Assembly (NCBI RefSeq): GCF_036347135.1
Contig: NZ_CP108938.1
Span: 4,960,001 to 5,024,000, forward strand
Length of the DNA stretch: 64,000 nucleotides
Source of the DNA: Streptomyces sp. NBC_00775
GTDB taxonomy: Bacteria; Actinomycetota; Actinomycetes; Streptomycetales; Streptomycetaceae
Direction of reading: 5' to 3'
Shown: piece after piece, positions 8,389 to 16,561 of the stretch
Position numbering within the stretch: position 1 is the first letter of the stretch
How the letters are laid out: every line of letters starts with the position of its first letter
Notes under the pieces: generated by a model
Database searches by the model: none
What the model was told of the DNA's origin: nothing
Seen by the model: the letters and a program-made list of their open reading frames with translations, nothing else
Made by a program: the position numbers and the translations under genes

Positions 8389-9660
8389 CTACGGCTTGAC
8401 GGCCGGTGCGCCGGGGACACCCTTCGGGGCAGGGGCGGGGCGGCCCGAGAGGAAGGACGCCCAGCCCTGCTTCGGGGCCTCGCCGACCTTGAGGCCGCGG
8501 AGCTTGTCGAGGGTGGCCGGGTCCTGGGCGTCGAGCCAGTCGGCGAGCTGGCGGAAGGAGACGCAGCGCACCTCGGACTTGGTGCAGACGCTCTCGACGA
8601 CCTCGTCGATGGCGCGCATGTAGTTGCCGCCGTTCCAGGACTCGAAGTGGTTGCCGATGACCAGCGGCGCGCGGTTGCCGTCGTAGGCGCGGTTGAAGCC
8701 CTTGAGCAGGCCGTCACGCATCTGGTCGCCCCAGTACTCCTGCTTGTCGGGGTCTCCCTGGGTCTGGGTGCCCGACTGGTTGACCATGAAGTTGTAGTCC
8801 ATGGTGAGCTGCTCGTAGGAATGGCCAGGGAAGGGCACGAGCTGCATGGACAGGTCCCACAGGCCCTCCCTCTTGTCGGGCCAGAGCTGGTTGTTGACGC
8901 CGCTGGTGTCGTAGCGGAAGCCCAGCTGGTGGGCCGCCTTCCTGAAGTTCTTCTGACCCTCCAGGCATGGCGTGCGGGCGCCGATGAGCTCCTTGTCGTA
9001 GTCGAAGGGCAGCGGGGACGCCTTCTTCATGCCCGTGTTGGTCTTCCAGGACTTCACGAACGACTTCGCCTGGGCGATCTCGCTCTTCCAGTCCGCGACC
9101 GACCACTGGCCGACCCCGCCATCGCTGCCGCAGAAGTGGCCGTTGAAGTGCGTGCCGATCTCATTGCCCTCCAGCCACGCGCCGCGCAGCTGCTTCACGG
9201 TGTCCTTGATGCCCTGCTCGTCGTTGAAGCCGATCTCGGAGCTGCCGGGCGAGTGCTGCGGCGGCCTGTAGAGGTCGCGCTTGTCCTCCGGCAGCATGTA
9301 CACGCCGCTCAGGAAGTACGTCATCGTCGCGTTGTTGGCCTTGGAGATCTTCCGGAAGTGCGAGAAGAGCTTCTGACTGTCCTCGCCGGCGCCGTCCCAC
9401 GAGAAGACCACGAACTGCGGGGGCTTCTGGCCGGGCTTCAGCCGCACGGGTCGGGGCAGATGCGGCTGCGCACCGGTGTACGCGGTGGAGCCGTCGCCGA
9501 TCAGCCGGACCACGCTCTTGGGCGCCGGGGCCCCCGCCCCCTTCTTCGCGCCGTGCGCGCCTTCCTTGGAACCGGTCGTATCGCCGGCGCAACCGGCGAG
9601 CGCCGTGGCGCAGGCCGCGGCGAGCGCTACGCCTGCGGCAATCCTCTGGGTGGCGGCCAT
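8389..9660 (-). CDS. Secreted lipoprotein, polysaccharide-deacetylase-like
   Basis: 423 residues starting MAATQRIAAGV. A signal peptide ends in lipobox LAGC, with Cys 24 to be lipidated. A Ser/Gly/Ala linker is followed by a long extracellular domain: FVVFSWDGAGEDS (strand 1 with the catalytic-type Asp), EIGTHFNGHFCGS (His-x3-His region), LIGARTPCLEG, and PLVIGNHFESWN near the C-terminus. The order matches the NodB-type polysaccharide deacetylase fold, though the metal triad is not fully canonical. It probably acts on cell-wall or exopolysaccharide outside the membrane. A single-gene unit facing the ParA-like gene. Confidence 0.8.
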   Translation of the reverse strand: MAATQRIAAGVALAAACATALAGCAGDTTGSKEGAHGAKKGAGAPAPKSVVRLIGDGSTAYTGAQPHLPRPVRLKPGQKPPQFVVFSWDGAGEDSQKLFSHFRKISKANNATMTYFLSGVYMLPEDKRDLYRPPQHSPGSSEIGFNDEQGIKDTVKQLRGAWLEGNEIGTHFNGHFCGSDGGVGQWSVADWKSEIAQAKSFVKSWKTNTGMKKASPLPFDYDKELIGARTPCLEGQKNFRKAAHQLGFRYDTSGVNNQLWPDKREGLWDLSMQLVPFPGHSYEQLTMDYNFMVNQSGTQTQGDPDKQEYWGDQMRDGLLKGFNRAYDGNRAPLVIGNHFESWNGGNYMRAIDEVVESVCTKSEVRCVSFRQLADWLDAQDPATLDKLRGLKVGEAPKQGWASFLSGRPAPAPKGVPGAPAVKP

Positions 9661-9999
9661 CTTCCGCCCTCCTTCTTCCTTCGGTCAGGGCAACGCTCAC
9701 TAGGGCGTTCTGTGGTGATGTGCAGCGATTTGCCGACAGCGCCGTCAAGGTGGCATGGGACCGAGGAGGAATAAATACGACAAGCCGATCAAAAGCTCGG
9801 TTCACCCTGGAGGGTGATTTAATGCCCCATTTGCTCCGAAATTCCGCACACGACCTTTACTCTGCATTACGATCCGTTTACCGAGCGTTGAAAATCCCGC
9901 CGCTGCACGCCGTGACCCACGGCCGCGATCCGCCCCCCGCCGCTTTGGACGGGGGACCACCTGTTCCGCGACCGCGCTGCCCCGGAGGAGACGGGAACC
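9661..9999. other. 339-bp divergent promoter region (lipoprotein / SulP-carbonic anhydrase)
   Basis: No gene seen. The middle (9760-9900) is AT-richer than average. The stretch before the SulP gene contains CCCCCG...CGGGGG arms around 9936-9957 that could form a leader hairpin, then GGAGGAG at 9984-9990, a strong ribosome site for the ATG at 10000. No confident -10/-35 pair is called. Confidence 0.5.
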
Positions 10000-12396
10000 A
10001 TGTCTGCCTGCGTCCCCACCCGCGCCGCCGACTCGACTCGGCCGACGCGCACCCACCAGCCCCACAGCCCCCCACCGACCCCGCCCCGCCGATTCCGTAT
10101 CGCGGGCGCCGACCTCTCGGCCTCGATCGCCGTCTTCCTGATCGCCCTGCCCCTGTCACTCGGCATCGCCCTCGCCACCGGCGCGCCGCTCCAGGCCGGC
10201 CTCGTCGCCGCCGCCGTGGGCGGACTCCTCGCCGGCCGGCTCGGCGGCTCACCGCTCCAGGTGAGCGGGCCCGCCGCCGGGCTCACGGTCGTCACCGCCG
10301 AGCTCATCCACCACTACGGATGGCGTACGACCTGCGCCATCACCGTCCTCGCCGGAATCGCCCAACTGGGACTGGGCTGCCTGCGGGTGGCCCGGACGGC
10401 GCTCGCCGTCAGCCCCGCGATCGTGCACGGCATGCTCGCCGGCATCGGGGTGACCATCGCCGTAGCCCAACTGCACATCGTCCTGGGCGGCACCCCGCAG
10501 AGCTCCGTCCTCGACAACCTCCGCGCACTGCCCCACCAGCTGGCGCACGTCCACCCCGCCGCGGTGTCGATGAGCACGCTGACGCTGGCGCTCCTGCTCA
10601 CCTGGACGCGGATTCCCGGGCGGATCGGGCGCGTGCTGCGCAAGGTCCCGGCCGCGCTCGTCGCCGTCGCCGGGGCCACCGTGACCGCCTCGCTCGCCGG
10701 GCTGACCCTGCCCAAGGCCGACCTGCCGTCCTGGAGCAGCCACGCGCTGGCCGGGCTGCCCGAGGGTCCGGTCCTCGGGTTCGCCGCCGCCGTCCTCACC
10801 GTGACGCTGGTGTGCAGCGTGCAGTCGCTGCTCGGCGCCGTCGCCGTGGACAAGCTGGTGGCGGGGCGGCCCGAGTTGCGCTCCCGGGTGGGCCGCTCCG
10901 ACCTGGACCGGGAGCTGCTCGGGCAGGGCGCCGCCAACATCGTCTCCGGCGCGCTCGGCGGGCTGCCGATCGCCGGGGTCGCCGTACGAAGTTCCGCGAA
11001 TGTGCAAGCCGGTGCCGTGAGCCGGAACTCCACGATGCTGCACGGCGTTTTCGTAGTAGTTGCCGCGCTGCTGATGGTCCCGATCCTGGAGCTGATCCCC
11101 CTCGCATCGCTCGCCGCCCTGGTCATGGCCGTCGGCATCCAGATGGTGTCCCTGCACCACATTCGCACGGTCACCCGCCACCGCGAGGTGCTGGTGTACA
11201 CCGTCACCACGCTCGGCGTCATCGTCCTCGGAGTTCTCGAGGGAGTGGCGCTGGGGGTCTCCGTGGCCGTCGGGGTCGCCATGCACCGCCTCGCCCGCAC
11301 CCACATCACACTCGAAGAGAAGGAGGGAGTCCATTACGTACGTGTACGAGGGCAGTTGACGTTCCTCGCGGTGCCACGGCTCAGCCGCGCCCTGCATCTG
11401 GTGCCCCAAGGGGCTGACACCGTGGTGGAGTTGGACGGCTCGTTCATGGACCACGCGGCGTACGAGTCCCTACAGGACTGGCAGAACGCCCACTTCGCGG
11501 GCGGCGGCAGGGTCGAGCTCACCGGGCGGGCCGGGACCCGGATCGCCGAGCCCGCGAGTTCCGCCCACTGCCGTTGCCGGCCCTGGACGCCATGGCGCAA
11601 CCATCACTGTGAGACCTCAGCGACCCCGCAGTCCGTTCCTTCCGGTGGCCAGCCGGACAGGACGGGGGAGACGACCGACGGCTCCGCACCGAGCGGGCAG
11701 GACGGATCCCGAGGGCGGAGCGGGCACCAACTGGCGCGCGGCATCAGCGCGTTCCAGCGGAACACCGCGCCCCTGGTGCGGGGTGAGCTGGCACGGTTGG
11801 CGCGGGAAGGGCAGCGGCCGTCCCAGCTGTTCCTGACCTGTGCCGACTCGCGGCTCGTCACATCGATGATCACCTCCAGTGGTCCGGGTGACCTCTTCGT
11901 CGTACGGAATGTGGGCAACCTCGTGCCGTTGCCCGGGGAGGAGAGCGGGGACGACTCGGTGGCCGCGGCGATCGAGTACGCGGTGGACGTGCTGAAGGTG
12001 CGGTCCATCACGGTGTGCGGGCACTCGGGGTGCGGGGCGATGCAGGCCCTGTTGACGTCGGAGCCCGGAGGACCGGTCACGCCGCTCAAGCGGTGGCTGC
12101 GGCACGGGCAGCCGAGCCTGGAGCGGATGGCCGCCAAGGACCGGCCGTGGGCGCGGCTTGCCGGGAGGGCACCCGCCGACGCGGTGGAGCAGCTGTGTCT
12201 GACCAACGTGGTGCAGCAGTTGGAGCATCTGCGGGCGCATGAGTCCGTGGCGCGGGCCCTGCGGGAGGGCGTGCTCGAACTGCACGGGATGTACTTCCAC
12301 GTCGGGGAGGCTCAGGCGTATCTGCTGGCCGACGGCGACGGGGGCGAGCTGTTCGATCACGTGGGGGCGACGGAGGATCTGCGCCGTCCCGCGTGA
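10000..12396 (+). CDS. SulP-family bicarbonate/anion transporter fused to beta-carbonic anhydrase
   Basis: 798 residues. The N-terminal half is a SulP transporter: RIAGADLSASIAVFLIALPL begins the first helix, with GGSPLQVSGPAAGL in the substrate region, about 10-12 membrane helices to residue ~440, then a short STAS-like segment (VRVRGQLTFLAVPRLS). A poorly conserved linker (about 525-580) leads to a beta-class carbonic anhydrase with CADSR (Cys614, Asp616, Arg618) and GHSGCGA (His675, Cys678), so the zinc site is complete. The fusion couples anion uptake directly to CO2/HCO3- interconversion at the membrane. Monocistronic; strong Shine-Dalgarno. Confidence 0.92.
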   Translation: MSACVPTRAADSTRPTRTHQPHSPPPTPPRRFRIAGADLSASIAVFLIALPLSLGIALATGAPLQAGLVAAAVGGLLAGRLGGSPLQVSGPAAGLTVVTAELIHHYGWRTTCAITVLAGIAQLGLGCLRVARTALAVSPAIVHGMLAGIGVTIAVAQLHIVLGGTPQSSVLDNLRALPHQLAHVHPAAVSMSTLTLALLLTWTRIPGRIGRVLRKVPAALVAVAGATVTASLAGLTLPKADLPSWSSHALAGLPEGPVLGFAAAVLTVTLVCSVQSLLGAVAVDKLVAGRPELRSRVGRSDLDRELLGQGAANIVSGALGGLPIAGVAVRSSANVQAGAVSRNSTMLHGVFVVVAALLMVPILELIPLASLAALVMAVGIQMVSLHHIRTVTRHREVLVYTVTTLGVIVLGVLEGVALGVSVAVGVAMHRLARTHITLEEKEGVHYVRVRGQLTFLAVPRLSRALHLVPQGADTVVELDGSFMDHAAYESLQDWQNAHFAGGGRVELTGRAGTRIAEPASSAHCRCRPWTPWRNHHCETSATPQSVPSGGQPDRTGETTDGSAPSGQDGSRGRSGHQLARGISAFQRNTAPLVRGELARLAREGQRPSQLFLTCADSRLVTSMITSSGPGDLFVVRNVGNLVPLPGEESGDDSVAAAIEYAVDVLKVRSITVCGHSGCGAMQALLTSEPGGPVTPLKRWLRHGQPSLERMAAKDRPWARLAGRAPADAVEQLCLTNVVQQLEHLRAHESVARALREGVLELHGMYFHVGEAQAYLLADGDGGELFDHVGATEDLRRPA

Positions 12397-12408
12397 CCCG
12401 GCCGTGGT

Positions 12409-12435
12409 GCGCGGCCCCAGTCGGCGGGGCCGCGC
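12409..12435. terminator. 10-bp perfect-stem hairpin between convergent genes
   Basis: GCGCGGCCCC (12409-12418) and GGGGCCGCGC (12426-12435) with a 7-nt loop. It lies 12 bp after the SulP-carbonic anhydrase stop and 55 bp from the stop of the opposing gene, so it can terminate from both sides. Confidence 0.65.
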
Positions 12436-13049
12436 GCCATGTATCGGTTGCCGTTCCGCGTACCGACACGTCTACCGGCCCGCGTGCCGGTCAGCGTCCG
12501 GTGTCGGGTGAGTGGGTGGTCACGCCTTCCAGGATGGGGTTGGCGCGCTCCACCGGCACACAGGGCTTGATGGCGCCCTTGACCGCGTAGAAGATCACGG
12601 AGCGCACCACGCTGCCGGGGTGCTTGCTGTCGTGCAACAGGTTGTTCTCGAACGCCAGGGTGTCACCGCGGTGGAGGGTGATCTTCCAGGTGTCCATGAG
12701 GGGTGTGAGGGAGCTCGCCTGTTCGGGCTTGTGCGGGGGCGCGGAGGCGTTGCCCCTGGCCCCGGCGGCCGGGCTGACGTTGTAGTTGCCCGGGATGGCC
12801 TCGCCGCGTGGCTGCTTGCACTGGTGGGTGAAGTCGAGGTTCTGGATGTCGACGTGGATGCCGTTCGCGCGCAGCCGTTCGGTGAGTTCGCGCTGGTCGT
12901 CCGGTCGCGGTGTCAGGTCGTTCAGCGTGAGCGTGACGCTGCCGTCGCCGTGACGCTCGACCGCGTACGCCTTCGATTCGGCCGGGGAGCCGGGGATGAG
13001 CACCACGGCGAGTGCGGCGGCGGCGCAGGCCGCGGCGGCGAGGGCGAGG

Positions 13050-13064
13050 CGGGGCGGGGCGGGG
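13050..13064. repeat. CGGGG x3 microsatellite at the frameshift point
   Basis: Three uninterrupted CGGGG units on the plus strand (GCCCC on the coding strand). Two units would keep the anti-sigma-like frame open, and three break it. Slippage at such tracts is a known source of reversible frameshifts. Confidence 0.8.
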
Positions 13065-13102
13065 TGACCAAGCGACGTACTCGCGCGGGCGCTTCAGTCA
13101 TC

Positions 13103-13177
13103 CCGGTCTCGCTCACGCCGGTCCCACTCACGCCGGTCCCACTCACGCCGGTCTCGCTCATGCAGGTCTCACTCGCC
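13103..13177. repeat. 15-bp minisatellite, about 5 units, within the anti-sigma-like gene
   Basis: Units CCGGTCTCGCTCACG and close variants start at 13103, 13118, 13133, 13148 and (diverged) 13163. On the coding strand they give in-frame pentapeptides of the type VSGTG/VSETG in the cytosolic part before the membrane helix. Length change in steps of five residues would be tolerated. Confidence 0.85.
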
Positions 13178-13262
13178 GTGGCCGCGCCGACTCCGGCCTC
13201 GCGCAGTGCGATCTCCCGTTGGAGGTCGCTCAGCAGCCGGTCCTCGAAGGTCGCCTTCGTGT

Positions 13263-13950
13263 TCATGCCTCTCCCCCGATTCCTTCGGATACCTCGGATA
13301 CCTCGGATATCGCGGATGTCCCGGATGTCCCGGATGTGTACGTCAGTGGTGAATCGGGCGTGGGCCCAGGTGTGGCGTCGGTCTCCGTGCGCAGGGACTT
13401 GCGGGCGCGGTGGAGGCGGACGCGGGCGGTGACCTGGCGGATGCCGAGGGCGGCGGCGGCTTCCGGGAGGGTGAGCTGGTCGACGGTGATGAGTTCCAGC
13501 AGGGCGCGTTCGCCCTCGGGGAGGTGGGCGAGGGCGGCGAGGGCGCGGCGGCCCGGGCTCTCGGCGTCGAGTTTGTCCTCGAGGCGGGCGATGTCGTCGG
13601 CGTCGAGGAGACGGCGGCCGGAGATCCGCTGGTCGCGGAGGGCTTCGCGGGCGATCCGGCGGCGCTCGGAGGAGACGACGATGGGGGTCCCCCCGCTCGA
13701 GCGAAGCCGAGAGTGGGGGGAGGGCGACGCCGTACAGCCAGGCGGTCTCGCTGCCGAGGCCGGGGCGGTAGGTGTCGGCCGAGTCCAGGACCGCGAGGAA
13801 GATCTCGGCGGTCAGGTCGGCGGCGGTGTGGGGGTCGTCGACACGCCGGGCGACGAAACGTGTCACGGCGTCGACATGGCGCCGGTAGAACTGTCCGAAG
13901 AGCTGTGGATCACGTGTCGCGGCGAGGGGCCCGCCCCGTATCCGTTCCAC
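13263..13950 (-). pseudogene. ECF sigma factor gene interrupted by a 40-bp repeat insertion
   Basis: Start GTG 13950 (VERIRGGPLAATRD), with AAGGAG 8 nt upstream. The first 76 codons encode sigma region 2 (FGQFYRRHVDAVTRFVARR, DLTAEIFLAVLD) up to WLYGVA. There the coding strand carries an inserted 40-nt element (13683-13722) in place of about 6 nt, net +34. Behind it, region 4 (LPEGERALLELITVDQL, LPEAAAALGIRQVTARVRL) continues in another frame to a TGA at 13263-13265 that overlaps the next gene's ATG. As sequenced, region 2 is separated from region 4 and the protein cannot be a normal sigma factor. Confidence 0.8.
13683..13722. mobile_element. 40-bp dispersed palindromic element inserted in the sigma gene
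   Basis: Starts GGGGGTCCCCCCGCTCGAG and ends GAGAGTGGGGGGAG. The inner part CTCGAGCGAAGCCGAGAG forms an imperfect stem, and the outer C and G runs pair. I recognise this as a short REP-like sequence found in many copies in Streptomyces genomes. No transposase is encoded, so any movement would be in trans. Only one copy is seen in this window. Confidence 0.7.
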
Positions 13951-14106
13951 TCGGTGTCTCCTTCGCTTCGGGGGCACTTCGCCTGTTCTTGGGCCGAGAC
14001 CCGGGAAGCGTTACCGAGTGAACCCGCCCGCTGGACCGTACGTGGCTGTGTACGTGCCTCTGCCAGGTGCCGCAGCGCAGGGAGAGGGGCGCCACAGCAC
14101 ATGGAT

Positions 14107-14118
14107 AGGTCTAAACCA
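14107..14118. promoter_or_regulatory. DasR (dre)-like operator upstream of acs
   Basis: AGGTCTAAACCA at 88-99 bp before the acs start, against the DasR dre core TGGTCTAGACCA (10 of 12). The element is almost palindromic (GGT-CTAA-ACC). DasR is the GntR-type regulator that answers to glucosamine-6-phosphate, and GlcNAc breakdown yields acetate. Binding is inference. Confidence 0.4.
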
Positions 14119-14205
14119 ATTTCGGGTCGGCCCTTGTCACCGGGCCCCCCGGTCTGATGAGCTGTGGCCTGGGACACAACGGACACCCTGGGAAAGGGAG
14201 ATGTC

Positions 14206-16164
14206 GTGAGCAACGAAAGCCTGGCCAACCTGTTGCGCGAGGAGCGCAGGTTCGCGCCGCCCGCAGACCTGGCCGCGAATGCCAATGTCACCGCGGAGGC
14301 GTATGAGCAGGCCAAGGCTGACAGGCTCGGCTTCTGGGCCGAGCAGGCCCGTCGGCTGACCTGGGCCACCGAGCCGACCGAGACGCTGGACTGGTCGAAC
14401 CCGCCGTTCGCCAAGTGGTTCGCCGACGGGAAGCTGAATGTCGCGTACAACTGCGTGGACCGGCATGTCGAGGCTGGGAACGGTGACCGCGTCGCCATCC
14501 ACTTCGAGGGCGAACCGGGCGACAGCCGGGCCATCACCTACGCCGAGCTCAAGGACGAGGTCAGCAAGGCGGCCAACGCCCTGACCGAGCTGGGTGTCGG
14601 CAAGGGTGACCGGGTCGCCGTATACCTGCCGATGATTCCCGAGGCCGTCGTCGCGATGCTGGCGTGCGCACGGATCGGCGCCGCGCATTCGGTTGTTTTC
14701 GGTGGGTTCTCCGCGGACGCGATCGCCACGCGCATCCAGGACGCCGACGCCAAGCTGGTCATCACCTCCGACGGCGGCTACCGGCGCGGAAAGCCGTCCG
14801 CGCTCAAGCCGGCCGTCGACGACGCGATCGAGCGGGTGGACCAGGTCGAGCACGTCCTCGTCGTACGCCGTACCGGGCAGGACGTCGCCTGGACCGAGGG
14901 CCGCGACGTGTGGTGGCACGAGATCGTCGAGCGGCAGTCCGCCGAGCACACACCGGAGGCGTTCGAGGCCGAGCACCCGCTGTTCATCCTCTACACGTCC
15001 GGGACGACCGGGAAGCCGAAGGGCATCCTGCACACCTCGGGCGGCTACCTCACGCAGGCCTCGTACACCCACCACGCCGTCTTCGACCTCAAGCCGGAGA
15101 CCGACGTCTACTGGTGCACGGCCGACATCGGCTGGGTCACCGGGCACTCGTACATCACGTACGGGCCGCTCTCGAACGGTGCGACGCAGGTCATGTACGA
15201 GGGGACGCCGGACACGCCGCATCAGGGGCGGTTCTGGGAGATCGTCCAGAAGTACGGCGTCACCATCCTGTACACCGCTCCGACCGCCATTCGTACGTTC
15301 ATGAAGTGGGGGGACGACATCCCCGCGAAGTTCGATCTCAGCAGCTTGCGGGTGCTGGGGTCCGTGGGTGAGCCGATCAACCCCGAGGCGTGGGTCTGGT
15401 ACCGGAAGCACATCGGTGGGGACCGTACGCCGATCGTGGACACGTGGTGGCAGACGGAGACCGGCGCGATGATGATCTCGCCGCTGCCGGGGGTCACCGA
15501 GACGAAGCCGGGGTCGGCGCAGCGGCCGCTGCCGGGCATCTCGGCGACGGTCGTCGACGACGAGGCGCGGGAAGTGCCGAACGGTGGCGGCGGATACCTC
15601 GTCCTGACCGAGCCGTGGCCGTCGATGCTGCGGACCATCTGGGGTGACGACCAGCGGTTCCTCGACACGTACTGGTCGCGGTTCGAGGGGAAGTACTTCG
15701 CCGGGGACGGGGCCAAGAAGGACGAGGACGGGGACATCTGGCTCCTCGGCCGCGTCGATGACGTGATGCTCGTGTCCGGGCACAACATCTCGACGACCGA
15801 GGTCGAGTCGGCGCTCGTCTCGCATCCGTCGGTCGCCGAGGCGGCGGTCGTGGGGGCGGCGGACGAGACGACCGGGCAGTCGATTGTCGCGTTCGTGATC
15901 CTGCGGGGGACGGCTTCCGCCGAGGATGAGGGGCTGGTGGCCGCCCTTCGCAATCACGTGGGGACCACGCTCGGTCCGATTGCCAAGCCGAAGCGGGTGC
16001 TGCCGGTGGCGGAGCTGCCGAAGACCCGGTCCGGGAAGATCATGCGGCGGCTGCTGCGGGATGTGGCCGAGAACCGGGAGCTCGGTGACGTCACCACGCT
16101 GACGGACTCCACGGTGATGGACCTGATCCAGGCGAAGCTGCCGGCGGCGCCCAGCGAGGACTGA
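14206..16164 (+). CDS. acs: Acetyl-CoA synthetase (AMP-forming)
   Basis: 652 residues from GTG 14206, chosen for AAGGGAG at 14194-14200 and the usual family length; the frame is open from 14164. Activates acetate to acetyl-AMP and then acetyl-CoA in the cytoplasm. Visible motifs are the P-loop [11 protein letters not shown] (263-273), [27 protein letters not shown] (hinge region), and the C-terminal A10 motif [12 protein letters not shown], whose Lys (about 611) is the catalytic residue normally switched off by acetylation. Orthologue of S. coelicolor acsA by position. A dre-like site lies upstream and a palindromic repeat (16194-16333) follows the stop. Confidence 0.97.
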   Translation: MSNESLANLLREERRFAPPADLAANANVTAEAYEQAKADRLGFWAEQARRLTWATEPTETLDWSNPPFAKWFADGKLNVAYNCVDRHVEAGNGDRVAIHFEGEPGDSRAITYAELKDEVSKAANALTELGVGKGDRVAVYLPMIPEAVVAMLACARIGAAHSVVFGGFSADAIATRIQDADAKLVITSDGGYRRGKPSALKPAVDDAIERVDQVEHVLVVRRTGQDVAWTEGRDVWWHEIVERQSAEHTPEAFEAEHPLFILYTSGTTGKPKGILHTSGGYLTQASYTHHAVFDLKPETDVYWCTADIGWVTGHSYITYGPLSNGATQVMYEGTPDTPHQGRFWEIVQKYGVTILYTAPTAIRTFMKWGDDIPAKFDLSSLRVLGSVGEPINPEAWVWYRKHIGGDRTPIVDTWWQTETGAMMISPLPGVTETKPGSAQRPLPGISATVVDDEAREVPNGGGGYLVLTEPWPSMLRTIWGDDQRFLDTYWSRFEGKYFAGDGAKKDEDGDIWLLGRVDDVMLVSGHNISTTEVESALVSHPSVAEAAVVGAADETTGQSIVAFVILRGTASAEDEGLVAALRNHVGTTLGPIAKPKRVLPVAELPKTRSGKIMRRLLRDVAENRELGDVTTLTDSTVMDLIQAKLPAAPSED

Positions 16165-16193
16165 GGGTTCCCCCACCCACCCGCCCTTTTGTG

Positions 16194-16333
16194 TCTGGGG
16201 GCACTGTGTGCCCCCAGACCCCGTAGGCCGGTTCGTCGGCTGCGGGCCGGTGGGGGCCGTTCGCGCAGTTCCCCGCGCCCCTTAAAGGCGCGGGGCTGCA
16301 CCGCGGGTTCTTTAGGGGCGCGGGGAACTGCGC
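16194..16333. repeat. Dispersed palindromic repeat, copy R1, downstream of acs
   Basis: Starts with a 10-bp inverted repeat TCTGGGGGCA/TGCCCCCAGA (16194-16218), then a module with GTTCGTCGGCTGCGGGCCGG. It ends in two opposed copies of GCGCAGTTCCCCGCGCCCCT (16263-16282 and its complement 16314-16333). The same modules recur at 27774-27976, 52356-52375 and 54584-54738. It probably acts as a transcription terminator for acs. Confidence 0.85.
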
Positions 16334-16561
16334 GCCCAGCCCTCACCGGTCCGCACCCAAACGAACCACCCCACCTCACCCCCACCCCCGAAGCGCGCCA
16401 ATGGTCCCTTTTGTGCCTAATGTGAAGATCGCCGCATAGACCCGGCCGCATATTAGGTAAGCTAAGGAAAGCGTCAATAGCGCGACAAGATCGTTCATGG
16501 TGTGCCGGGAAGTCTGGTCGGCGAGTGCTCAGTTATGCCCACCCGACCGGAGGTCCCCGCC

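Larger units (their letters stand above)
12491..13266 (-). pseudogene. Anti-sigma-factor-like membrane protein, frameshifted by a 5-bp repeat expansion
   Basis: The gene starts at ATG 13266 (MNTKATFEDRLLSDL), overlapping the stop of the upstream sigma gene by ATGA. It is open for about 67 codons, up to a run of three CGGGG units (13050-13064, plus strand). Removing one 5-bp unit joins it in frame to LALAAAACAAAALAVVLIP, a membrane helix, and then to an extracytoplasmic domain ending THSPDTGR at 12491. As written, the two halves are in different frames and the downstream half has no ribosome site. The context (coupled to an ECF sigma gene, single helix) suggests an anti-sigma factor. A sequencing error in a GC run cannot be excluded. 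Confidence 0.75.

Noticed and set aside
12922..13977. A single 351-codon minus-strand frame spanning the sigma and anti-sigma genes
   Set aside because: It fuses the sigma N-terminus, an out-of-frame Pro/Arg stretch and the start of the next gene; conserved sequence shows two coupled genes with frameshifts instead.
16453..16471. Iron-box-like TTAGGTAAGCTAAGG upstream of nhaA
   Set aside because: Only one half matches the 19-bp DmdR/IdeR consensus; no iron-related gene follows.
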